A program made the position numbers and the translations under genes. From Streptomyces sp. NRRL F-6131 (GTDB lineage Bacteria > Actinomycetota > Actinomycetes > Streptomycetales > Streptomycetaceae): a stretch of 64,000 nucleotides of DNA. The notes below the pieces were generated by a model that saw only the letters and a program-made list of their open reading frames with translations, searched no databases and was not told the DNA's origin. Shown piece by piece: positions 16,020 through 23,843 of the stretch (within the stretch, counting starts at the first letter, position 1; the number at the start of each line of letters is the position of its first letter). Location: NCBI GenBank assembly GCA_000719695.1, contig JOHN01000017.1, positions 208,516 through 272,515 of the forward strand. The letters are read 5' to 3'.

Positions 16020-17348
16020 ATGCTCGCCCCGTACCGCCGCCTGTTCGCCCGACCCGGCGCCCTCGCCTTCACCCTGGCCGGGCTGCTCGGCCGGCTCTCG
16101 ATGTCGATGACCGGTGTCTCACTGGTGGTGCTGCTCGCCGAACGGCGGGGCTCCTACGCGCTGGCGGGCACCGTCGCGGCGGCCGGGCTGGTCGCGGTGG
16201 CGATCGGCATGCCGCTGATCGGCCGGCTCGTCGACCGGTTCGGGCAGGCCCGGGTCACCGTCCCCGCGGTGCTGTACAACCTGGTGCCGTTCACCGGGCT
16301 GCTGCTCTGCGTGGACCTCGGCGCGCCCGACTGGACGCTGTACCTCTGCTGGGCGGCCGGCTCGGCGATGCCGAACCTCGGCGGCATGGCGCGGGCCCGC
16401 TGGGCGCACCTGCTCCGCGACGAGCCGGACGACCGGCACCTCGCCAACTCCCTCGAACAGGCGCTGGACGAGCTCTGCTTCATGGCCGGACCGGTGCTCG
16501 GCATGGTCCTGTGCACCACCGTCGCGCCGGAGGTCGGCATGGTCACCGCCGCCGGACTCGGCACGGGCGGCGCACTGCTCTTCGTGGCCCAGCGACGCAC
16601 CGAACCGCCGGTCGCCGACCGCGGGGCCGTCGGGACCGCGGCGGGCGCCGGGCAGGCCGCGGGCGCAGGGCAGGCCGCGGGCGCAGGGCAGCAGGGCAGC
16701 CGGCCCGCGGGCACCCGGGACCGCTCACCGCTGCGGACGCCGGGGCTGGGGGTGCTCACGGCGACCTTCCTCAGCACCGGCATGATCTTCGGCGCGCTGG
16801 ACCTCACCACCGTCGCGTACGCGGACGCGCTGGGGCACCGGCCGGTCGCGGGCGGGCTGCTGGCCCTGGTGGCGGCCGGGTCCTGCGCGGCCGGGCTGGT
16901 CTTCGGCACCCTGCGCCCGAGCGGACCGACGGGCGCCCGCTTCCTGCGGGGCGTCGCGGCGATGGCGGGGCTGCTGCTCCTGCCGCTGGCCGCCGGTCTG
17001 GGCGGCGCCGGACTCGCGCTGCTCGGGGTGGCCCTGTTCGCGGCCGGGACGGGCACCGCCCCGACCATGGTCACCGGCATGACGCTGATCCAGGAGCTGC
17101 TGCCACAGCGACGGTTGAACGAGGCGATGGCGATCGCGGTGTCCGGGATCATGATCGGCATCTCGGCCGGTTCGGCGACGGCCGGCGCGATCGCCGAACA
17201 CGCGGGCCCCGGAGCCGGCTACTGGATCCCGGCGGGGGCGGCGGCACTCGCCCTGCTGATCGCCCTCGCGGGCCGCCGCCACCTGGGCGTCGGGGTGCGG
17301 GCCGGGGCGCGGAAGGACTCCGAACGCGTTGTCGGTGCCGCGGGCTGA
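16020..17348 (+). CDS. MFS transporter with repeat-containing central loop
   Basis: 442 residues with about 12 membrane segments; motif A-like GRLVDRFGQARV follows segment 2. The central cytoplasmic loop (about 205-240) contains three copies of a 6-residue repeat (AGAGQA), encoded by three 18-bp direct repeats. The start ATG at 16020 opens MLAPYRRLFARPGALAF. Divergence from the LysR gene suggests it is the regulator's main target. Probably a proton-coupled exporter; substrate unknown. The macrodomain gene begins 9 nt after its stop, so the two are likely cotranscribed. Confidence 0.88.
   Translation: MLAPYRRLFARPGALAFTLAGLLGRLSMSMTGVSLVVLLAERRGSYALAGTVAAAGLVAVAIGMPLIGRLVDRFGQARVTVPAVLYNLVPFTGLLLCVDLGAPDWTLYLCWAAGSAMPNLGGMARARWAHLLRDEPDDRHLANSLEQALDELCFMAGPVLGMVLCTTVAPEVGMVTAAGLGTGGALLFVAQRRTEPPVADRGAVGTAAGAGQAAGAGQAAGAGQQGSRPAGTRDRSPLRTPGLGVLTATFLSTGMIFGALDLTTVAYADALGHRPVAGGLLALVAAGSCAAGLVFGTLRPSGPTGARFLRGVAAMAGLLLLPLAAGLGGAGLALLGVALFAAGTGTAPTMVTGMTLIQELLPQRRLNEAMAIAVSGIMIGISAGSATAGAIAEHAGPGAGYWIPAGAAALALLIALAGRRHLGVGVRAGARKDSERVVGAAG
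16641..16694. repeat. Three 18-bp direct repeats inside the MFS gene
   Basis: Units at 16641, 16659 and 16677 (GCGGGCGC-GGGCAGGCC type) encode Ala-Gly-Ala-Gly-Gln-Ala in the central loop of the transporter. Copies differ by one to three bases, mainly at the third end. Confidence 0.9.
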
Positions 17349-17357
17349 CGTCGGGAC

Positions 17358-17846
17358 ATGACGACGGCCGGCACCCTCTCCTACGTCCGCGGCGACGCCA
17401 CGGCGCCCCTCGGCAAGGGGGTGAAGGTGATCGCGCACGTCTGCAACGACCTCGGGGGGTGGGGCAAGGGGTTCGTGGTCGCGGTCTCGCACCGGTGGCG
17501 CGAACCCGAGGCGGCGTACCGGCGGTGGCACCGGGAGCGGGCGGAGAACGACTTCGGGCTCGGCTCCGTGCAGATGGTGCGGGTGGGGCAGTACCTCTGG
17601 GTGGCCAACCTGATCGGCCAGCGCGGCATCCGGACGGGCCGCTCGTCCGGGCCGCCGGTGCGGTACGAGGCGATCGACGCCGCACTGGCGACCCTGGGCG
17701 ACCACGCGCTCGAACTGGGCGCCTCGGTCCACATGCCGCGGATCGGCTGCGGACTGGCGGGCGGGCGCTGGGAGTTCGTGGAGCCCCTGGTGCGGACCCG
17801 GCTGACGGAGCGGGGGGTGCCGGTGACGGTCTACGACCGGGACTGA
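17358..17846 (+). CDS. TARG1-like macrodomain protein
   Basis: 162 residues. LSYVRGDATAPLGKGVKVIAHVCNDLGGWGKGFVVAVSHRW (8-48) and HMPRIGCGLAGGRWEFVEPLV (about 131-151) match the ALC1/TARG1/Poa1 class of macrodomains, which hydrolyse ADP-ribose-1''-phosphate or remove ADP-ribose from proteins or DNA. In human TARG1 the residue after GCGL is the catalytic Asp; here it is Ala, so glycohydrolase activity may be lost or changed. It lies 9 nt after the MFS gene and overlaps the convergent acetyltransferase gene by 16 nt. No ADP-ribosyltransferase toxin gene is adjacent, so it is not an obvious DarTG antitoxin. Confidence 0.85.
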   Translation: MTTAGTLSYVRGDATAPLGKGVKVIAHVCNDLGGWGKGFVVAVSHRWREPEAAYRRWHRERAENDFGLGSVQMVRVGQYLWVANLIGQRGIRTGRSSGPPVRYEAIDAALATLGDHALELGASVHMPRIGCGLAGGRWEFVEPLVRTRLTERGVPVTVYDRD

Positions 17847-18376
17847 CCGGCCGGCTCGGCGGCGGCCGACCAGGCGTACTCGTACTCGGGCAGCGTGTGA
17901 CCGCCGGGGAAGACGCCCTCCCGGGCGTCGGTGCGCCGGCCGCCGGCGCGTTCGTAGAAGGCGATCGCGCGGGTGTTGCCCTGCAGCACCTCCAGGTAGA
18001 GCTCGGCCCCCGGGTGCCGGTGGGCGACATGGGCGCGGGTCGCGTCCAGCAGGTCCCGGCCGATCCCGGCACCGGTGAGCCCCGGTCGGACGTGCAGGTT
18101 GTCGAGCAGCACCCGGCCGTCCGGCTGCGGGACGACGTAGGCGAAGCCGACCGTGTCGCCCTCCCGTTCGGCGATCAGCAGCTCGGGGGTCGACTCCGGG
18201 CCGCCGTAGTCGACGGTCAGCCGAAGCTCCCAGATCTCCCGCCGTTCGTCGGCCAGCCCGTCACCGAGGGCACCCTCGGGCACGATGCCGGCGTAGGAGG
18301 TGCGCCAGCTGGCGGCGTGCAGGGTGGCGACGGCCTCGGCGTCCTGGGCGTTTCCCCGGCGGATGGTGGTGCTCAC
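17831..18376 (-). CDS. GNAT-family N-acetyltransferase
   Basis: 181 residues from a GTG at 18376 with GAGAGG eight nt upstream (STTIRRGNAQDAEAVATLH). The acetyl-CoA loop is LTGAGIGRDLLDATRAHVAHR, after the strand VLLDNLHVRP; the last strand motif GNTRAIAFYERAGGRRTDAREGVFPGG ends the fold. The substrate could be an amine or protein N-terminus. The 3' end overlaps the convergent macrodomain gene by 16 nt. Confidence 0.9.
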   Translation of the reverse strand: MSTTIRRGNAQDAEAVATLHAASWRTSYAGIVPEGALGDGLADERREIWELRLTVDYGGPESTPELLIAEREGDTVGFAYVVPQPDGRVLLDNLHVRPGLTGAGIGRDLLDATRAHVAHRHPGAELYLEVLQGNTRAIAFYERAGGRRTDAREGVFPGGHTLPEYEYAWSAAAEPAGQSRS

Positions 18377-18526
18377 CGGGCGAGCCTCTCATCCGACGTG
18401 ATCACGTCCAAGCCCGGCCCCGGGGGCCGTCCCGTCGAGGGGGCGGACCAGCGGCCGTCGTCGAGGCGCGTGCCCCGGCGGCGGCCGCCTGGCCCCATCG
18501 AGGAGACAGCACCTAGGCTCGGGACC

Positions 18527-19354
18527 GTGGACGACCTGGCAGCGACGAACGGTACGAGCACGACGAACGGCGGCGGCGGCACCGAGGGAGGCGCGGAGCC
18601 CGACGCCGCCCGGACGGCGGCCGCGGCACCGACCGCCGAGACACGTGGCAGCCGCGCGCAGCCGAAGACGGACAAGAGCGAGCAGACCCGCGCGCTCATC
18701 CTGGAGACCGCCATGCGGCTCTTCCAGGAACGGGGGTACGAGAAGACCACCATGCGCGCCATCGCCGCCGAGGCGGGCATTTCGGTGGGAAACGCCTACT
18801 ACTACTTCTCGGCGAAGGAATTCTTGATCCAAGGATTCTACGACCGGATGACCTACGACCACGCGACCGACGCCAGGCGCCGGATGGCCGGCACCCGGGA
18901 CTTCTCTGAGCGGCTGCAGATCGCCCTGGAGTCCTGGCTCGACACCGCCGCGCCGTACCACGAGTTCGCCGCGCAGTTCTTCCGGACGGCCGCCGACCCG
19001 ACCAGCTCGCTGAGCCCGTTCTCCAACGAGTCGCACCCGGCGCGGGCGACCGCCGTGGCGCTGTTCCACGAGGTCCTGCAGGGCTCGGACCTGGCGCCGA
19101 AGCTGGACGCCGAACTGGTCGAGCTGCTGCCCGACGTGCTCTGGCTGCACCTCATGGTGGTCGTCCTGTACTGGGTCTTCGACCGGACCGAGGACACCGG
19201 GCGGACGCGCGAGTTCGTCCGCCGCTCCACCCCCATGGCGGCCCGGGTGATCAACCTCTCCCGCTACCGGGTGTTCCGCCCGATCGTCCGTGACGCCAAG
19301 GGCCTCATCCAGGACTTCATCCTGCCCACCATCGGGAAGACCGCCGTCAAGTAA
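18527..19354 (+). CDS. TetR-family transcriptional regulator
   Basis: 275 residues. The first 57 are a disordered Thr/Gly/Ala-rich tail; then TRALILETAMRLFQERGYEKTTMRAIAAEAGISVGNAYYYFSAKEFLIQGFYDRM (about 62-116) is the TetR DNA-binding domain. The all-helical effector domain follows, with an unusually long C-terminus (RVFRPIVRDAKGLIQDFILPTIGK). No ATG lies upstream; the GTG at 18527 follows TAGGCT (18514-18519) by exactly 7 nt and has no close ribosome site, suggesting a leaderless mRNA. Target genes are not apparent. Confidence 0.88.
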   Translation: MDDLAATNGTSTTNGGGGTEGGAEPDAARTAAAAPTAETRGSRAQPKTDKSEQTRALILETAMRLFQERGYEKTTMRAIAAEAGISVGNAYYYFSAKEFLIQGFYDRMTYDHATDARRRMAGTRDFSERLQIALESWLDTAAPYHEFAAQFFRTAADPTSSLSPFSNESHPARATAVALFHEVLQGSDLAPKLDAELVELLPDVLWLHLMVVVLYWVFDRTEDTGRTREFVRRSTPMAARVINLSRYRVFRPIVRDAKGLIQDFILPTIGKTAVK

Positions 19355-19383
19355 CGGCCGGGAACGACCGGAGCGCGTGCCAC

Positions 19384-19418
19384 GACCGGCCGGCCCGCGG
19401 ATCGCGGGCCGGCCGGTC
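19384..19418. terminator. Perfect 16-bp stem terminator
   Basis: GACCGGCCGGCCCGCG (19384-19399), a 3-nt loop and its exact complement (19403-19418) separate the convergent TetR and Eis-like genes. Confidence 0.85.
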
Positions 19419-19476
19419 GGGCGGTCGGGCGGTGTTCGGTCGGGGGGGTGTTCGGTCCGGGGGGGGTGAACCCCGG

Positions 19477-20790
19477 TCAGAACCCGTCGATGTTCCAGGC
19501 CAGCAGCGGCGTGCGGAACAGCAGGTCCGCGGCCACCACCGCACCGGGCCGCAGCTCGGTGATCCGCCCGGCCACCGCGAGCCGGGGCAGCGTCTCACCG
19601 CCGAGGTAGAGCGCGCCCAGCGCCGAGGCGTCCAGCGCCAGGTCGGCCTCGTCCTCGGTCCGGACACAGCGACCGGTGCCGTCCGGGGCGACCTCGATCG
19701 CCCAGCGGCCGGCGGCGGGGCCCGCCGGGTCGTCGACGTCCAGCACCACGCGCCCGGGCGCGCCGTACGTCCGGGCGTTGAAGGCGGCCTCGACGTCCAG
19801 CACCCGCAGCCACATGTAGTCGGCGTTGTCGACGTGCGGCGTCGCGGCGCGCGGGTCGTTCAGCAGCAGCGGCAACGGGTCGTCCGGGCCGACGTTCTCG
19901 ACCACGACCTTGCGCACCCAGTCGACCGAGCAGACGAAACGCCACAGCTCGGTGGCGGTGGGCCGGTCGACGGCGAAGAGGTCGAGGACGGTGAGCGTGC
20001 AGTTCGGGTAGGAGCCGTCCCAGGTGTCGTCGACCTTGTAGACGGCCAGACCGGTCGGGGTGCCCTCGGCGTCCCGGTGGACGGCGGCGAAGGGCTCCTT
20101 CCAGTCGAAGCCGGGGACCTCGAGCTCACCGGTGTAGCGCTGCCAGGTCACCGCGTCGCGGCCGATCGCCCCGGCCTGGGTGACCCGCCAGCGGTCGAAC
20201 AGCTCGGGGCCGAGCTTGCGCAGCTCCGCCATGTCCACCAGCTCGATCCGTCCGCCGGGCACGGTGGGCAGGCCGTCCCGCAGGCCGCCGGCCCGGAGCA
20301 GGTCGATGTTCCAGCCGCACCCGCGGGTGGCCGGACCGAAGCCGTACCGGCCGTAGATGTTGTACTCGGCGGCGATCAGGATCGCGACGGCGGCGCCGCG
20401 CTCCCGGGCGGCCTCGAGGTCCCGGGTCATCATCCGGCGGAGCAGTCCGCGCCGCCGGTGGGTGGAGGTCACGGTGACGGCGGTGATCGCGTCGGCCGTG
20501 ACGACGGCTCCGCCCGGGACGGTCAACTCGGTGTCGAAGCTGCGGAAGGTGGCGACGAACCGGCCGTCGTCCACCGCCCCGAGCATCCGGCCCGGCTCCC
20601 ACTGACGGCGGCGGAACTCGGTGGCCCGGCCCACGTGCGGGCGCAGGAAGCCCCGGGAGAGCGCGCGGTCCCACGCCTCGACCTCGTCCTCACCGATCGC
20701 CCGGATCTCGATCCCGCCGACGACGTCGGCCTCCTCCGGCGAGCGGCCGGTGCCCGGATCGCGGGACCCGCCGTACGTTTCGTTGCCCAT
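19477..20790 (-). CDS. Eis-like GNAT acetyltransferase with sterol-carrier C-domain
   Basis: 437 residues. The N-terminal GNAT domain has the acetyl-CoA loop VTSTHRRRGLLRRMM; the second GNAT-like domain and a C-terminal SCP2-like domain follow, as in mycobacterial Eis. NIYGRYGFGPATRGCGWNIDL contains the conserved Tyr, and the chain ends in Phe, as Eis uses its C-terminal carboxylate for catalysis. Eis proteins acetylate aminoglycosides and other amines or lysines at several positions. The ATG at 20790 follows TACGGT (20797-20802) by 6 nt, again leaderless. The true substrate cannot be told; aminoglycoside resistance is only a possibility. Confidence 0.9.
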   Translation of the reverse strand: MGNETYGGSRDPGTGRSPEEADVVGGIEIRAIGEDEVEAWDRALSRGFLRPHVGRATEFRRRQWEPGRMLGAVDDGRFVATFRSFDTELTVPGGAVVTADAITAVTVTSTHRRRGLLRRMMTRDLEAARERGAAVAILIAAEYNIYGRYGFGPATRGCGWNIDLLRAGGLRDGLPTVPGGRIELVDMAELRKLGPELFDRWRVTQAGAIGRDAVTWQRYTGELEVPGFDWKEPFAAVHRDAEGTPTGLAVYKVDDTWDGSYPNCTLTVLDLFAVDRPTATELWRFVCSVDWVRKVVVENVGPDDPLPLLLNDPRAATPHVDNADYMWLRVLDVEAAFNARTYGAPGRVVLDVDDPAGPAAGRWAIEVAPDGTGRCVRTEDEADLALDASALGALYLGGETLPRLAVAGRITELRPGAVVAADLLFRTPLLAWNIDGF

Positions 20791-20895
20791 TCGCTCACCG
20801 TACGGCGGGCTTTCGCCGAGAGCATCCGATTTATTCCGCCCCCGTCCGGGGCTGGTCGACGGCGGATCGGGAGCCGGTCAGGGGCGGGCAGCCGG

Positions 20896-22275
20896 TCAGG
20901 GGCGGGCGTAGAAGTCGGGGGTGCCCATGATCCAGAGGCTGGCCTGTTTGATCGGCAGGCCGGCGCGGGGGGCCTCGATCATCTGGTCGTCGCCGATGTA
21001 GAGGCCGACGTGGTGGATGTCGGCGGCGCGGCCGGTGGTGCTCCAGAAGACCAGGTCGCCGGGGCGGAGCTGGCGGTAGGTGAGCGGGGTGGACTGCGCG
21101 TACTGGTCGGCGGCGAAGTGGTTGAGCCGCTTGCCGCCCTGACGCCACGCCATCATGGTCAGCCCGGAGCAGTCGTAGCCGCCCGGGCCTTCGCCGCCCC
21201 AGACGTACGGCAGGCCGATCTTGGAGCGGGCGAAGGCCACCGCGGCGGCGGCGCCCTCGGCCGACCAGGGGCGCGCGGCCGGGGGTGCGGCGGCGGGCGG
21301 GCCGGGCTTGGCGGACCCGGCGGCGGAGGCGGCCGCGGCGGCCGCCCGTTCCGCCGCCGCCCTGGCCTCGGCCTCCCGGGCGGCCTGCTCCGCCGCGGCC
21401 CGTTCGGCCGCCTCGCGTTCGGCCGCCGCCTTCTCCGCGGCCGCGCGCGCGGCCGCCTCGGCCTCCCGGGCGGCGATCGCCTCCAGGGCCTCCCTCCGCT
21501 GCCGCTCCAGCTCGACCGTGGTGCGGCGGGCGGCGGCCAGCTCGGCGAGCAGCTGCTCGCGCCGCAGGCCGGTGGCCACGACCTGGTTCTGCTGCTCCGT
21601 CAGCCGGACCTCGGCACGTTCCCGGGCGGCGCCGACCGCGGCGGCGGCCCGTTCGGCGGCCTCGGTCGCGGTGCGCGCGGCGGCGGAGGCCCGGCCGGCC
21701 TCGGCGGCGGTGGAGACCGCCGCGTCGAGGATCTGCCGGGACCGGTCGCTGGCGACCCCGACCACCGCGGCCCGGTCCCCGGCCTCGCGCGGGCCGTGGG
21801 CGCCGAGCAGGGCGTTGATCGCGGAGAGTTCGGCGCTGGTGCCCTGTCGGTAGGTTTCGGCGGCCAGGGCGGCGGCGTCCTCGGCGGCCGCGGCCCGCTC
21901 GGCCTCGGCGGCGGCGGCCCGCTCGGCGGCGGCGGACTCCTCGGTGCGGGCCCGGGCGAGGGTCAGCCGGGCGCCGTTGTACGCCTCGACGGCCTGTTCG
22001 GCGGCCCGGGCGGCGGTGTCGAGTGCGGTCCGGGCTGCGGTGAGGCCGGCCTCGATGACGGCGACCGAGCCGGCCCTGAGGTCGGCCTCGGCCCGGGCCC
22101 GGTCGATCTCCTCGGTCGAGGGATAGGCCTCCTCGCCCGACCCGGCGGCGGGTCCGGCCGGGTCGGCGGCGGCGCTGGGCTCGCCGGGCTCCACCGGGGC
22201 CGCCGCCGCGACGGGGAGCAGCCCGAGCAGGGCGGTGAGGGACAACAGGAGGGTCGGCAGGAGTCTGCGCGCCAC
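20896..22275 (-). CDS. Secreted NlpC/P60 peptidoglycan endopeptidase
   Basis: 459 residues from GTG 22275 with a Sec signal peptide (ARRLLPTLLLSLTALLGLLPVAAAA). Residues about 50-310 are a long Ala/Glu/Arg coiled coil. The NlpC/P60 domain (about 345-459) has catalytic Cys369 in YDCSG and His422 in IHHVGLYIG. Such enzymes cut between D-Glu and diaminopimelate in stem peptides (RipA/SWP type), and the coiled coil usually positions or inhibits the catalytic domain. No ydaO riboswitch, which often precedes such genes in Streptomyces, is visible in its 361-bp upstream region. Confidence 0.93.
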   Translation of the reverse strand: MARRLLPTLLLSLTALLGLLPVAAAAPVEPGEPSAAADPAGPAAGSGEEAYPSTEEIDRARAEADLRAGSVAVIEAGLTAARTALDTAARAAEQAVEAYNGARLTLARARTEESAAAERAAAAEAERAAAAEDAAALAAETYRQGTSAELSAINALLGAHGPREAGDRAAVVGVASDRSRQILDAAVSTAAEAGRASAAARTATEAAERAAAAVGAARERAEVRLTEQQNQVVATGLRREQLLAELAAARRTTVELERQRREALEAIAAREAEAAARAAAEKAAAEREAAERAAAEQAAREAEARAAAERAAAAAASAAGSAKPGPPAAAPPAARPWSAEGAAAAVAFARSKIGLPYVWGGEGPGGYDCSGLTMMAWRQGGKRLNHFAADQYAQSTPLTYRQLRPGDLVFWSTTGRAADIHHVGLYIGDDQMIEAPRAGLPIKQASLWIMGTPDFYARP

Positions 22276-22502
22276 GATCCAGCCCTTCGAACGGTCACGA
22301 GGGAGCAGCCGCCCACCGGCACCCCCGAGGCACCGGCATCACCGGGGCACCGGCAGACCCGTACACCGGCCGACCGACCGACCCGCGGACCGCCAGAACG
22401 GCAGAACGGCCGCCCGGGGCAGCGACGGGGACGGGGGTGGTGGTGGGGACGGTCGACGCCCGGCCCCATCACCACCGGAAGCCCGGCGAAGCATCCCATT
22501 CC

Positions 22503-22518
22503 GTGACAAGACGGTCAC
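22503..22518. promoter_or_regulatory. Inverted repeat GTGAC-N6-GTCAC
   Basis: Perfect 5-bp arms at 22503-22507 and 22514-22518, about 230 bp before the NlpC/P60 start. Possible binding site of a cell-wall regulator; none can be named from the sequence. Confidence 0.4.
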
Positions 22519-22584
22519 TGCTCGCCATGTTCTCAAGCCGGACGGCTTTCACACCTCAAGCCCGCACCGCCGACCGGGTGACCA

Positions 22585-22597
22585 TCAGATGATCTGA
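22585..22597. promoter_or_regulatory. 13-bp perfect palindrome TCAGATGATCTGA
   Basis: An odd-centred palindrome with AT-rich arms, 310 bp upstream of the NlpC/P60 gene and 40 bp after the stop of the membrane protein gene. Could be an operator; also usable as a small hairpin. Confidence 0.4.
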
Positions 22598-22636
22598 CCG
22601 CAAACCGGCCCCGTCCGGGCGGTCAGGGTATACGAA

Positions 22637-23770
22637 CTAACGGCTCATCCGACGCGTACGCGGCCGGAGCCAGCGGTGCCCACCCGGCCGGACGGTCTGC
22701 CCGGTCGGCCGGACGGCGTACGTCCTGCTGCGACCGGCCCGGACGGCCCGCCGGCGCTGCTGGGAGCGGCCCTGCGGTCCCGTCGGATCGGCCGCCGTGC
22801 CGTACCCGCCCGCTCCGCCGTACGCCGCGCCCTTGCCGGCGCCGCCGTTGCCGCCGCCCCCGGAGGTCCGGCGGCTGCCGGACGGGTGCTCGCCCGCGCC
22901 CGCCGCCGAGCGGCGGTCGGCCAGCCGGGCGGACCGCCGGGCCAGCGCCCGGGCGGCGTGTGCGTCCAGGTGGGCGCTGGCCCGGGCGGCCATCCGCTCG
23001 GCCACCCGGTGGGCGGCCGGGTGGTTGGCCGACACCTTGTCGGGCGCCCCGGCGATCAGGTCGAAGAGCCAGGTGCGGGCGATGTCCGCACGCCGGTGCA
23101 GACGACGCTCGCGCCGGAGCGCCCGGGCCCGGCGGCGCGGACGCTCGGCGTACCGCCAGCGCGCCCAGGGGCTGCTCGGCCGGGCCAGCCGGATCGCGCC
23201 GACCCAGGACAGGCCGGGCACCATGATGCCCAGCAGACCGGTCCACATCTTGCCCTTGAGCAGGGTGACGACCATGGCCAGCGCGTTCACCGAGATCACC
23301 GTGACCAGGCCCCACCTGGTCTCCCCGGTGGGCTCGGCGCCGAGCGGCACGTACCCGACCAGCAGCAGGCCGGTGAAGAGGATCCCGAAGATCACCGCGT
23401 CCACCGACTTGCGGCCCTGCTCGCTCCAGTAGACGTCGTCCAGGTGCAGGATCAGCGCGAACTCGTCCAGCACCAGGCCGCAGCCGATCCCGAAGAGCAG
23501 GCCGAAGAGGTCGATCCACGGGTGGCCGCCGTAGGTGGCGAACACTCCGATGCCGCCGACCAGCAGGAAGCCCAGGCCGAAGACCATGTGGTGGATGTGC
23601 AGCCCGCCGGGCGTCACGTTGCCGGGCCACCAGCGCACCTGGGCCCTGATCATCCGCACGCTGAAGCGGATGAAGACGAACGAGGTGATGAACCCGACCA
23701 GCAGCAGGAACAGCGGTTGTTTGTGCGCGAGGACGATGTGCTCGCGGTAGCCGTCCAGCAATGTGGTCAT
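22637..23770 (-). CDS. Integral membrane protein with GGxHIHH motif
   Basis: 377 residues. The first 210 contain about six membrane helices with conserved-looking polar motifs: TPGGLHIHHMVFGLGFLL and LDEFALILHLDDVYW. The paired His and acidic residues inside membrane segments suggest a metal site or catalysis, but I do not recognise the family. The C-terminal 165 residues are a cytoplasmic Arg/Ala-rich, then Gly-rich disordered tail. GAAGG precedes the ATG at 23770. It lies 73 bp downstream of the ThrE-type exporter gene on the same strand, so cotranscription is likely. Confidence 0.75.
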   Translation of the reverse strand: MTTLLDGYREHIVLAHKQPLFLLLVGFITSFVFIRFSVRMIRAQVRWWPGNVTPGGLHIHHMVFGLGFLLVGGIGVFATYGGHPWIDLFGLLFGIGCGLVLDEFALILHLDDVYWSEQGRKSVDAVIFGILFTGLLLVGYVPLGAEPTGETRWGLVTVISVNALAMVVTLLKGKMWTGLLGIMVPGLSWVGAIRLARPSSPWARWRYAERPRRRARALRRERRLHRRADIARTWLFDLIAGAPDKVSANHPAAHRVAERMAARASAHLDAHAARALARRSARLADRRSAAGAGEHPSGSRRTSGGGGNGGAGKGAAYGGAGGYGTAADPTGPQGRSQQRRRAVRAGRSRTYAVRPTGQTVRPGGHRWLRPRTRRMSR

Positions 23771-23843
23771 GGGTCTTACCTTCGTTCCTGGTGCTGCGTG
23801 CGGTCTGCCGCGACATGGCCCGGAGGCCGACGATCGGCGTGCG

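Larger units (their letters stand above)
22276..22636. other. Intergenic region upstream of the NlpC/P60 gene
   Basis: This 361-bp stretch contains no gene. It holds two dyads: GTGAC-N6-GTCAC (22503-22518) and the perfect 13-bp palindrome TCAGATGATCTGA (22585-22597). Its upstream half is less GC-rich than the rest. It probably contains the promoter of the hydrolase gene, with a leader of 200 nt or more. Confidence 0.5.

Noticed and set aside
22276..22636. ydaO (c-di-AMP) riboswitch before the NlpC/P60 gene
   Set aside because: Searched by eye because such genes often have one in Streptomyces; the conserved core segments are not present.
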